NCBI GenBank assembly: GCA_002393555.1
Contig: DGSP01000025.1
Span: 52,917 to 116,916, forward strand
Origin: Prevotellaceae bacterium UBA4359
GTDB taxonomy: Bacteria; Bacteroidota; Bacteroidia; Bacteroidales; Bacteroidaceae
Reading direction: 5' to 3'
DNA: 64,000 nucleotides
Positions 1-10,900 of the stretch are shown one piece after another; within the stretch, counting starts at the first letter, position 1; every line of letters begins with the position of its first letter. The notes under the pieces were generated by a model. It was not told the origin of the DNA, ran no database searches, and saw only the letters and a program-made list of their open reading frames with translations. A program made the translations under genes and the position numbers.

Positions 1-46
1 GCCGTACCCCTCGACTACGATGTGCCGTACCCCTCGACTACGCTAT
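1..46. repeat. Two tandem copies of a 23-bp intergenic repeat
   Basis: Positions 1-23 and 24-46 are two units sharing the 19-mer GCCGTACCCCTCGACTACG; only the last four bases differ. The array touches the stop codon of the GLUG-protein gene (43-45) and may continue beyond the window edge. The reverse complement of the same 19-mer recurs exactly at 25928-25946 inside another 23-bp-period array, so this is a dispersed family. Its function is unknown. Confidence 0.8.
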
Positions 47-1479
47 TTCCTGATGAAGATGCACTTGCCCCCTTTGATATAAATGCCGGGACTCAGATGA
101 CGGGCAGAAACCCGACGGCCACCCAAGTCATAGTACACGTCGCCATCAGCCCGTTCGTCACCCCCGATGCCCTCAAGGGCAGACACCTCATCGCCAAAGT
201 TCAGGCGGAAGCCATCAATGCCCCTGCGTGGGGCAGCCACTCCACCCTCAGATTCATCGCTCCCCTCAGGTTCGCCAGCCACATAGCCATTGTTCAGTCG
301 GAAGTAGGCACGAAGCGCACCGATGCTCATGCTCTCCGACGGATAGTAGAGCGTGTTGCCATCGCCAAGATAAAGCAGCGTGTTGTCGCCCTGAGCACCC
401 ATCCTCAGCGTGGAGAAAGTGCCTGTGAAAGTGAAATTGCCGTCCTTGCTGCTGATGCCCGTTGGAGTAGTGGTCGTGACAGTCACCCCAGAGAAAGTGG
501 GACTGACAAGGAGGTCTTCTGCACTTTCAGGCCACTTGATGAGATAAGGCATTCCTGCCTCAATAGCCGCCGTCACAGGTCTGAAGTTCAAGTAGAGTGT
601 GCTGCCTTCAATGCCCGAAATGTGAGTCACCCCATCCGCAGGCACCTCCGTGTCCAACTCCATCACCGTCGCCCCATCCAGCACCGAACCTTCTATGGTG
701 AGACCAAACGGCAGACAGAGCGTGTTCCAAGAGCCATCCCTGTAGAGCCTATATCCCTCCATCTTCACGCCCTCCCCGTTCTCACGCATCACCATACCAT
801 TGTTCTGCCCATACAGGTCACAGTCCGCATGAGTCACCACACCCGTCGATTCGCACTTCATGATGACTCCACCCCTCTCGTTGTCACCCACAATGCCGCC
901 CAGCATCACATTTCCATACACATCCTCACCATACCCATTCTGCGAAGTGAGAACCTGACCCGTAAACACACCATTCATCACCGTGCCCTGATTCTCCCCT
1001 GCTATGCCGCCCCCATCAGTAGAAGGTGCATAGCACATCACCGTCGCATCACTCTTGCAGTCTGCAATCATGCCATGATTCACCCCTGCAATGCTGCCGA
1101 TGTTGCGCGTGTGTTCCTCCGTCGAAGCCACCATCAGTTCAGCCTTTTCAAGAGTCAGATTCTTCACGATGCCACTGGAGCCAATCCTGCCAAAGAGACC
1201 GATATAGGTAGTGGCAGCATCCGTCACCTTCACCCGAAGGTTCCTGATGCAGTAACCGTCACCATCCAGAGAGCCATTGAACGAGCCCTCATCACTTTCG
1301 CTGGTAGGGTTATTGCCTAATGGCACCCATAGTTCGTCGCCACCAAGGTCAATGTTAGCATCCAGCACGTAAGAGCCATTCATGTCCAATGCCATCAGTT
1401 CCTCCTTCGTGCTGATATGCGTCTGTCCCACGGCGGTCATCCAGACCGTCATGAACACCATCATCAGTATCTTTCTCAT
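43..1479 (-). CDS. Secreted GLUG-repeat surface protein
   Basis: 478 residues. Residues 1-18 form a signal peptide ending in AVGQ. Residues about 70-210 carry several GLUG-like units (for example IAGVNHGMIADC and GGIAGENQGTV), which form a beta-solenoid and are typical of surface proteins and adhesins. The C-terminus reads YYDLGGRRVSARHLSPGIYI plus a short basic tail. That tail is widespread on secreted Prevotella and Bacteroides proteins and resembles, without proving, a sorting or anchoring tail. The gene starts 6 bp after the stop of the lipoprotein gene at 1486-1974 and is the last gene of the operon led by the giant protein. Third codon positions favour G/T, like the 3' half of the giant gene and unlike the lipoprotein between them. 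Substrate or partner unknown. Confidence 0.8.
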   Translation of the reverse strand: MRKILMMVFMTVWMTAVGQTHISTKEELMALDMNGSYVLDANIDLGGDELWVPLGNNPTSESDEGSFNGSLDGDGYCIRNLRVKVTDAATTYIGLFGRIGSSGIVKNLTLEKAELMVASTEEHTRNIGSIAGVNHGMIADCKSDATVMCYAPSTDGGGIAGENQGTVMNGVFTGQVLTSQNGYGEDVYGNVMLGGIVGDNERGGVIMKCESTGVVTHADCDLYGQNNGMVMRENGEGVKMEGYRLYRDGSWNTLCLPFGLTIEGSVLDGATVMELDTEVPADGVTHISGIEGSTLYLNFRPVTAAIEAGMPYLIKWPESAEDLLVSPTFSGVTVTTTTPTGISSKDGNFTFTGTFSTLRMGAQGDNTLLYLGDGNTLYYPSESMSIGALRAYFRLNNGYVAGEPEGSDESEGGVAAPRRGIDGFRLNFGDEVSALEGIGGDERADGDVYYDLGGRRVSARHLSPGIYIKGGKCIFIRK

Positions 1480-1485
1480 GCGTCC

Positions 1486-1974
1486 TTACTCTTGGGGGAT
1501 AAAGTTGAGCAGATAGGGTTCGCCAGCAGCATTGAGCGGCGACAGGGTAGCATCAAAGTCGTGCCAGTTGGAGAGGGTGTAGATGCGGTGCAGACGGTCG
1601 CAATAGTAGGAGATGCTGACCCTCACGTCGCTATCGTCGGAGAAAATGACCAAGGGAAAGTAGATGCCGTCATCGGATATTTCAGGCTCACACAGTGCGC
1701 GCACCTCACCGCTAATCATGGCACACATCAAGTCCTGCTCAGTCACGTAGGCAGCCAACTCGTCTTGCAGCCGAAACTGCACCCCCATCGTCTGCTCATA
1801 GTCGCTCACAGAAGGGTACTTCCAATCGGGACGCACGTCCGTTCCCTGCGTGAGCAGAGAACTCGCCGGGGAGTCGCTTCCGCTGTCCCCATCGCTGCTA
1901 CAGCCCCCTGTAAAGGTGAGCACTGCCAACAGCAGCAAACACCTTAACCATTTACCATTCATCATTTTATTCAT
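1486..1974 (-). CDS. Small lipoprotein of unknown function
   Basis: 162 residues. A hydrophobic stretch (residues 10-21) runs into a lipobox TGGC with the lipidated cysteine at position 25, followed by a Ser/Asp/Gly-rich tether, so it should be a lipoprotein facing the periplasm or the surface. An in-frame Met at residue 5 is an alternative start. The remainder (VRPDWKYPSVSDYEQTMGVQ and onward) has alternating beta-strand character and no family I recognise. It lies 9 bp after the giant gene and 6 bp before the GLUG gene, so it is almost certainly cotranscribed and may be an accessory of the giant protein. Codons are C-ending, unlike the gene downstream. Confidence 0.75.
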   Translation of the reverse strand: MNKMMNGKWLRCLLLLAVLTFTGGCSSDGDSGSDSPASSLLTQGTDVRPDWKYPSVSDYEQTMGVQFRLQDELAAYVTEQDLMCAMISGEVRALCEPEISDDGIYFPLVIFSDDSDVRVSISYYCDRLHRIYTLSNWHDFDATLSPLNAAGEPYLLNFIPQE

Positions 1975-1983
1975 TTAACCATT

Positions 1984-4900
1984 TTATTCATTTACCAATA
2001 CTTTCATGCCATTGAAGATATAGACACCCTTCTCGGCAGGACGGCCCGACAAGCGGATGCCCTCAAGGGTGTACCACTCGCCATCGGCATATCCCTCGGC
2101 AGGAACGAAACGAATGACCGTAGGCTCATTCACCGAGCCGACAACAGCATCGCCCACGTATGACATCCTCTGGTTGGCCAAGCCCACTAATTCGCCGTCA
2201 CGCTCGATGGAGAACTGCACATCCTTCGTCGCCCTGTTGTCCGATTCGCCCACCGACAGGTAGAAGCGTCCATCCTCGTCAGCCTCAGCCACACCACACA
2301 CCTCGGCTCCATGATAAGCCACCAGACGGTCGCCCTCCTGCAAGTCAACACCCTCAGTCACAGCAATCACACTCATGTTGGTGGCCGACGCACTGCTGAA
2401 GAGCGGCTGACGCATGGGAGCATCCGCACTGCCCAGACCAGCATAGCGAGAAGAACTCCAGTAGTAAGGATACCAGAACTTCACCTCCTTGCCGCTGTTA
2501 TGCTTCAGCATGTAGCCTTGACCGCTCCGCATATACTTCAGCGAACCCTTCCAGATGCGGTTGCCTCCCACAATGTTCAGCACCGCAAACTCATCCTGCG
2601 ACTTAATCATGTCACCCTCTGACCCCTCGTCAGTATAGCCAGCCAGAGCCACCGCAATCGGCAGATTGATAGATGAACTGAAGGCAATGCGGTTCCATCC
2701 CTTCCTCACCGTGATGGAGGCAGGATATTCAAAGCCCCTGAGGTAAGCCGTCTTGTCGCTCTTGGAGAAGAAGCGGTACATCAGTGCAGGATTGAGACTG
2801 ACCACATCGTTGCCATGATCCCAGAAGTTCACCCTCTGGTTCGGGTCGTCAGGATGCGGCTTCGACTTGTAGGTGTACAGATAAGGCACCCCGTCGCCAT
2901 TGATGACCTCAAAGCCATCACCCACCTCCCAACTGGTAGTCTGGTTCAGCAACTTGCTCACGGTGGCAGAGTCAGGCTTCACATAGAACGAAAGCCAGTT
3001 CCATCCCTCCTTCAGCCCAAGCGTCTGCACCGCATAGAGCGTCTGCGACAGCAGCACAGGGTCAGCACTCGTGCCCAGCACCGCATTCGCCTCAAACTTA
3101 ATGCCCTCAGGATACTGTCCTTCGCTGCACTCCAACTCCCAAATCTGTCCATTCGAGGCATTGAAGAACTCAAAGTGGAGCGGTGTCGCCTTGTTCGAGC
3201 CATTATAGACGGTCAAGTAAGCCAAAGCCTCATTGGCAGCAGTCGTCTGGTCCACATCCATATAAGAGACACCCAGCAACTGGTGGTTTTCGTCAAAGAC
3301 AGCCACGATGTCATCAGGGTCGTGCATCACCTCATTCTCCACCTTCACACGAGCCACTATATGCATGGTGATACCCTTCGCCTTCAGCGCATTGCTCACT
3401 GCCCATTGAGGCTCGTCACCACGCACCTTGATGTTGATAGGCAAAGGTTCAGCCATACCTCCCGACCCCACAAGGAAAATCTTCTCGCTGAAATTTCCCC
3501 TATTGATATAGGGCGAGACGGTCAACTCGATGGTCTCCTCACCCAGAGCCGGCAACGTGCCCGCCGTCTTCGAGGCCGTTATCCAGAGCGGCAGACCCGT
3601 CAGCGTGTAACTCTCACTCTTTCCGCTCAGATTGTTCACCTTCACCTTCACCACAGCCCCTTCGCCATAGCGCGCCTCCACATCCAACTGCCTATGCTCC
3701 CAGCGCAGCGGGTTACGATAGACAAACAGATTCATCACCACAGGACTCGCCGTCAGGTTCCCGTTCAGGTCAGCCACCTCCTTCACCGTTACATACACGT
3801 TCGTCTTCTCAATGTCAGCCTCCGGCACATCAAGGTTCAGCAGCAGTTGCTGATTATCCGTCACAAAACTATAAGCCAAATTCTCCATCTTTCCTCCATC
3901 GTGCAAGAGAGCATAATTCTGACGGTCAGCCAGTTCAGCCACCACGCCGTCCGCCACGATGGTGTCACGACGAGACTCCGACACCGTCCCATTCACCCTG
4001 TATTTCCTCAGGCTCACACCCGACGGCATCAGGCGCATCTGGTTGTCAGTCAGACGCTCCGAGCGGCTAAACGGCAGATAAGCCAGAGTGCCCATTTCCT
4101 CGCCCGAAGGCGTGGCAAGACTATAAGTCCTAATCATATTCTCAGGCAGCACCATCTCATACATGGCAATCTCGTCAATGTTACCCTTCAGCGGCAACGT
4201 CGGCGTCACCTCGTCGGTGTAGGTCGCACCCACAGCCAGCAGCCTGTCGCCAGCAATGCCTCCAAACTTCTCCACCGCGAAAGACTGCACAATCGCTTGG
4301 TCCACATAGACATTACCCACATTCCGTGCACGGTTCACCGTCACAGCGAAGTGGTGCCAAGCCCCATCGCTCACGCCCACACCCGTCTTCACCACCTCAC
4401 CAGCCGAACGGAACACCAACTCACCCTCTTCCACACCTACAAAGAAGTGCATGCCACAGTTCGGCTCGTCCAGAGCCATACCGTTCGACATCAGCGTACC
4501 CTCTTTGTCCGTCGTGCGGAACCAGAACATCAGCGTATAGTCCTCAAAGTCTTGGCGGTCGAAGCACTGCGAGTCCATCTTCACACCCTTCTCCCCATCC
4601 AGTTTCAGGCTGATGCCATCAGGCACCACCCAACTCGTGCCCGTCACCACCATGTCGTTTCCACCCACAGCCTTGTCATAACAATACCTGCCATTCCCCT
4701 CGTTCAGCGCATAGTTGTCAATCAGGTGTAGTTCGTAGCCCGTCAGCACCTTCCTCGCATACTTCGACAGTTCGGCCGCCCTCATCGCCGTGTTCCACAG
4801 ACGAAGTTCCAGCATGCTCCCTTCGTAAGGCTCCAGACGCACCGTTTCCTTCTCATCATCCTCATCAAAATCATCACCCAGCCAGATGGCACCCGAGCCA

Positions 4901-7900
4901 TGATAGCCCACATCCAGCGTGTCTCTGCCAATCTCCACCGAGCCATCGTAGAACGTCACCACCGTCCTTCCTACCTTGCTCTGGTCAAAACTGTAAGCCA
5001 CCTGATGCAGCACACCATTAAAGTCCACCGCCTTGTCGCTCACAGCCGTCCGTCCGTCAAACTTAGCCACCAGCCTGCGGTCAGCCGTCATGCCCAAGTC
5101 CAAGTGGTTTGCACCCTCCCCATGCGAAAGCACCCTCATCGCCCTGCCATTCGCGTCAGGATTCAGCATCACGTCGAAGGTGAAACTCCTGTTGGCCAAG
5201 TTGCGGTTCGCCAGCGTCAGACCATAACTGTCCTTGCCCGTCAGCCTGAGAGCCGTGGAGAGCGACACATCCTTCGAGTTCATCGTGCCCACCACCTCAA
5301 AGTTATTCACCCTCGTCAGATAGTTGCCCGCAATCGGCTCTGAGAACGAAATCACGATGTCATCGCCAATGTCCAGAATGCCCGACACAGGTTTCGGAGT
5401 GCCAAACGGCACAGGGACACGCGTGTCCTTCACACCACTCAATATCGGCGATGCCGCCGTGATGAAACCATCCGCATGACGGCAATACACCACCGCCCTC
5501 AGGTCATAGTGCTGCTCTACAGGGTCTTTCTCCCCATAGAAGATAGCATCGTCAATGTAGCCATCATTTCTGATGAGTTTCTTCTCCCCCGTAGCCAACG
5601 CCATCAGTTCCTCGCTCTTGTAGAAAGAGCACACATTCACCCAAGACTGGTCGCTCTCCGTAGAGAGTTTATACTGCAACTCAATGTGGTCAAAGCCCCG
5701 TGCGTTCACATTAAACCCATCAATGCGTACAGGCATGTAATACTGCTGTTTCTCCTTGCTGTAGGGCGACTCCGTGTTAATCACCCACTTGTCGCCCGGA
5801 GAGGAGATGTTCACCGCACCAGCCGACGGCAGGAAATGAGCCGAGAGCGTCTGCGTCCACATTCGCGCTTGGTCGTCAGGGTCCCAGACACCAATGACCA
5901 AGTTGTTGTAGTCAAACTCCGTCCCTGCATACACCTCCACCAACTTATCCACCACCTGATTGGCACCCAAGAACACCGTCACACCCCCCGCGTTCAGAGG
6001 CACACCATCCACAAACACCTTTGCCCCCTTCGCGTCGTCCTCACTCTCCGCCCGATACAGGTTGAAACAAGGCGACACCAGCGTGGGCGTTTCACTCTCG
6101 TTGGCCAGATGAATGACAAACTTGGCAGGCTGACCATAGGGTACGTTGCTCACCGTGGCTTGGTCAGTCCAAATCTTCAGGTTGTCAATCGGCAGCGTCT
6201 TCTCATCCAGTAAGGCACCACGATTATAGTAATCCGTGTAGCGCGCATCCTCGTAGGGTTTCTTCGTAGCCCCACCCTTCGTGCGGAACACGAAGTTGCT
6301 GTATGTCTTCGTGTCGTAGGGCATGAAGGATAGCGCCTGATTCGTGCCCGTAGCCCCCGAACGGATGGCCTCTTTCGTTTCCTCCGAATACTGGTAGATG
6401 ACCGCCATGTCGCCCGCCTCAATCTTCTCCTTGTAGCCACTCACATCCACCTTGGTGCGATAGACATCCACCGTCAGATACGCCTGACGGTCACAAGCCA
6501 ATGCGAAACCAGTCTTCTTGCTGTGTCCCTCCGTCTTCAGGTTCTTATAGTTGAAGTCGTAGGTGAAGATAGGTTTGAAAGTCAGCGTCATCATAGAGCC
6601 AGCCGCCATGAAGCCCACACTCACCACATTGTCATCCTCATCCGTCGTCTTCGTCTCCTTACCCTTTTTCTCATTGAATTTCTTCACCAAGTTGTCGAAG
6701 AAGGTGTCTCCCAAGATGTTGCCATCGCTGATGCCGGGTATCTTCATGTAGTTGCTCCGTTCCAGCGTGAAGTCGAAACTCTCCTCGTAGGAAATCTTAC
6801 CTGCTCCATCGAAACTAAAGGTTTCCACCTTGTCGGCATCGCTCACCGAGAGTTTCTCCTGCTCATTGGCAGTCATGAAGCCTATCCATGCCATCATTTC
6901 TTGGTTGAGGACGGCGATAGAGTCAGACCATGCGGAGGAGGTTCCATCGGGTAAGAACTGGGCATAGGTACGTTTGCCATCCTTATCGGTGCTGGCATAG
7001 GAAGGGTCATCCATCGCCACCTTGCTCACATAGACTGGGTGCTTGAGGCGGGTGGCCTGTGCCTTGGCTTCATCGTCGGTGGTGCCTTTGGGGAGCATGA
7101 GCGACTGGCGTGCTCGCATCAACTGAGGCAGCAGTTCGGTCTCTATGAAAGTCTTTGAATAGACAAAAGAGGACTTGAAACGAGGTGAGGCCTGCATCAC
7201 TTCGTCGCGGATGAGATAGACCTTGTTGCCATCGGCATCCTTACCTTCGGCCAGCACTTTCACGGTGCCTAACTTGACTTCGTATTCTTTGCCGCCCTGT
7301 GTGAAGGTGTTGCCTGTGGCAGGGACAAGCAGTTTGTACATCGACTCTGGCACGACGCGCACTGCAATGGCTTCTTCTATCACGGTTTCGTCGGTGGTGC
7401 CGATGAAGAGGTCGGCAGCGGCTCCCACGCTCTTCACATTCGACGAGGTTTCAATCTTCTTGCTGGTGGTCATTTCGTAGGCATAATTCCATCCGCCGTA
7501 ATAACTCATCTGGATGGCAATTTTGAAGAGGGAATTGCTCTCCGTGCGATTGATGCTTCCTGCTTCGGTACCATTGCCTACGCCTGCCCAAATGCCTGTG
7601 TAGAAGTTGGAACCTTTGCCTTGGGCGAGTTCAAGGTTGAAGCCTCCTTCGAGGTTGAAGTCGTAGGTGTAGCCGTATTTCATCTTGGAGCCTTCCTGTA
7701 TGTAGGCACTGCTGGTGCTGCCAGGGGGGTCGCGGAGGACATCGACGAGATGGGGTGTGCCTGCCACGATGAGCCGCTTGCCTTGCGACTTGGTTTGTGA
7801 GGCCATGACGTAGGCTTTGAGTGGGGGTATGTCGTAGTAGGTCTGGTCGTAGAGGAGGGTGAAGGTGAGCGACTTGAGGGCATCGGTGTTTTCGTTGACG

Positions 7901-10900
7901 AAGGTGAGGTTCTGGGGGGTGAAGAGGTAGGAGGCTTTGCCTTCGTTGTCGAGTTGGATGGAGTCGGAGTGTTCGGCACTGATGAGTCCGTTGTGCACAT
8001 AGACAGTGCCACCGCTGAGGAGCACGATGTCGTCGGGGGTGTCTTTCACCACATTATTATAATAATATTCCTCACGAGCCGAGAGGGTGAGCAGAGTGGG
8101 ACTGTTGGCCATGAAGACTGGGTGGCCAAGGCTATACTGGTTGTTCTTCCAGAGTTGCACGGTCACGTCCTTGCCCAGATTGTCTTGCGCCTTGTAGGTC
8201 TTGATGCCGTAGTAGCGTTCGAGGGTGCCTGTGAACTGCTCGTAGGTGAGGGTGGCGGGCTGGTGGTAGATGCGGTTGTAGGTGATGGTGTCGCCTACGA
8301 CGGCATCGGAGAGGTCAAGGGTTTCGCCTACTTTTCCTGCTTGGAAGAGGGTGGCGTAGCCGTTGCAGTGGATGTCGGTGACTTTGTACTTGACGGGGAT
8401 GAAGGGAACTTGGAACTCGCCTGTCTTGTTGTCGGGCGAGATGACGATGGTGTGGCGGTTGGACACGACACGGGTGGTGTCGGTGCGTCCGTGGAAATAG
8501 AGCGAGTCGCGCATTCGCACGGTTTCGTCTTTGGGGTCGCGCACTATCCATGAGGCGTTGTCGCCTTCGAGTTGGAGGACGATGCGGATGCTGTCGCCGA
8601 GGTTGTTCTTTGAGAGCGACTTGCCCAGTGGCAGGGTGCCTTGGTCTTTGCCTCCGACCACACGGCCTCGCAGGATGACGCGGGTCTGGTCCCAGAGGTG
8701 TTGTTCGTAGATGTTCTTGTTGAAGTTGTAGAGGGTGGAGTCGGCACCTGCGGGTGCGTCGTGGTTGATGAGGAAACCGTTGTCGGCAAAGACGTGGCCT
8801 GTCTTCACCACTTGCACGGTGTGTGCGCCCTTGGGGATGCTGATAGAGAATTCGCCTGCACTGTTGGTGGTGACGGGTTTGCCTTTGTCGGCTCCAGAAC
8901 TCTTGGTGATGGTCTGGCCGTCGAGTTTGAACTGTGCTCCGAGAACGGGGATGCTGGAGCCTGAGTAGAGGACTACTCCTGAGTAGATGCAGAAATCCTC
9001 CACAAAGAAGTTGAGGTCGGAGGTCAGGTTGCTACGGTCGGTGAAGTTGACGGTGCGTGTGCCCACAGAGCCTTCATCGCCCTTGCGGGTGACGGTGATG
9101 TCGTAACTGCCTGCTGTCTGATAGACGAGTCCGCCGATTTGGTAGAAGCCTGACTCGTCGGTGACGGTGCTCAGGGTCACGCCATTGAGTATATGGGATG
9201 ACTTGACGGGTTCTGCCACCACGGTGGCTCCTGCCACTGCCGTGCCATCGGCCAGACGCACATAGCCCTGCACCATGCCTGTGGGGGCGCAGTGGCCATC
9301 GGTCTCGGCTGTGGTGAGGTGCTGGCCTTCGCAATCAACCACTGCCTCCACACGATAGATGTAGGTGTGTTGGGGCTGCGGATGGGTGTCAATGTATTGT
9401 GTCTGCTGATAGTTGGTCACGAGGGTATCGACCTTGTGGGTGGTGTCGGCCTTGTCGCGACGCAGCACACGGAAATAATCGACGGGCAGGTTGTTGGTAG
9501 TCCAGTTGAGTTGCACGGAGGCTTGCTGCTCGGTGGCACTCACTCCTGTGACCTTACCATTGAGGTTGAACTCATAGTTGGCAGCGTCGCCTTTCTCGGT
9601 CTTGCGGGCAGGGGTCTCGTAGGAGTCTTCGCGGCTGTTCAGTCCGATGTAGAGCGGTGACTGGTCGCGTTTGAGCACAAGGCTGAACTGGTAATCCACG
9701 CAGGTGTTGGTGAGTGAGAGGGAGGCTTTCCCTGCCTTCACCTCGTCAGCACTGAGGTTGCGCTGGGTGGTGCGCACCACTTGGCCAGAGGCGGCAATCA
9801 TCTGGGTGTGGAGTTCGATTTTGGCTCGTTCATCCCACAGGGCGATGTCGCCAGTGTCCTGCTCTTCTTTTTCGACGATGGCGACGGACTTCATCACGGG
9901 CACTACCCCACTCTCTGTGAGTTCCCATCCGCTGCCCTGATTGTCGGTGTTCAGTTTTGCCAGAAGGTCTTGGCGGTCTTTGAGTGTGGCCACGGAGTGC
10001 TGGATTCCCTGTTCTGTACCGATGGCTTGGGTGTAGTAGGTTTGGGAGAGGGAGGGGGAGTAATAGCCTCGGACGATGGTGAAGGTGGAGTTGGTGTTGA
10101 CATCAACCTTCTGGGGTGCCACCAAGCAGTGGTCGTAGGTGTGATTGCGCAGGTAGGTCCAGCCGACGAGTCCGCCCCATGAGTCGGTGGTATTGCCAAT
10201 GAAGGCTCCGTCGAAGAGACAGTTTTTCAGGGTGTAGGTGGTGTTGGCGGTGGAGTTCATCAGCGCACCTATCAGACCGCCGTGTGTACCGTCGCCTGTC
10301 AGGGTGGAGTTGATGGTGACTGAGGACCAGCAGTTTTCCATCGTGAAGGCCTGACTGCTGCCTTCGTCCAACACCTTGCCGACCACTCCACCTGCAAACT
10401 TGCAGTTGGTGGTGATGGTTCCGAGGGTGTGCAGGTTCTTGAAAGCGGCGTTGTTGCCCACAAAGGCGAAGGGGGCAGCAGGATGGTTGGCTATGTCCTT
10501 GTCTGCCATGTCGGCATTCACGTCCATCTGGTAGTTGACGGTCAGCGTGTGGCCATTGCCGTCGAATGTGCCCCGATAGGGGTTGGTGGCGGTGCCCACC
10601 ATCGTCTGGCTATCCAGCACGAGGTTGGCTATCATCACGGCATTGAGTTGGGGCTGGCCTCCGTTGACCATCTGGGCAAACGCTTCCCAGTCTTGTGGGC
10701 TGCGGAGGATGTATCTCCCTTCGGCATCGTAGCGGCTGATGGGGGTGTTGCTCATCTTCCACTGGAGGGTGACGCTATGCTGGTCGTTGACACCCCAGTT
10801 GGTGTCTTTGGTCACGGTGGCAGTGCCCACGTAGGGCAGGTAGTAGGTGTGGGTGATTTCGGTCTGGGCCATTCCTGCGGCATCTGTCCATCCCCACATG

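Noticed and set aside
2815..4731. A 638-codon plus-strand frame and similar frames opposite the giant gene
   Set aside because: His/Arg-rich products typical of antisense readings of a G/T-ending coding strand; no family features.
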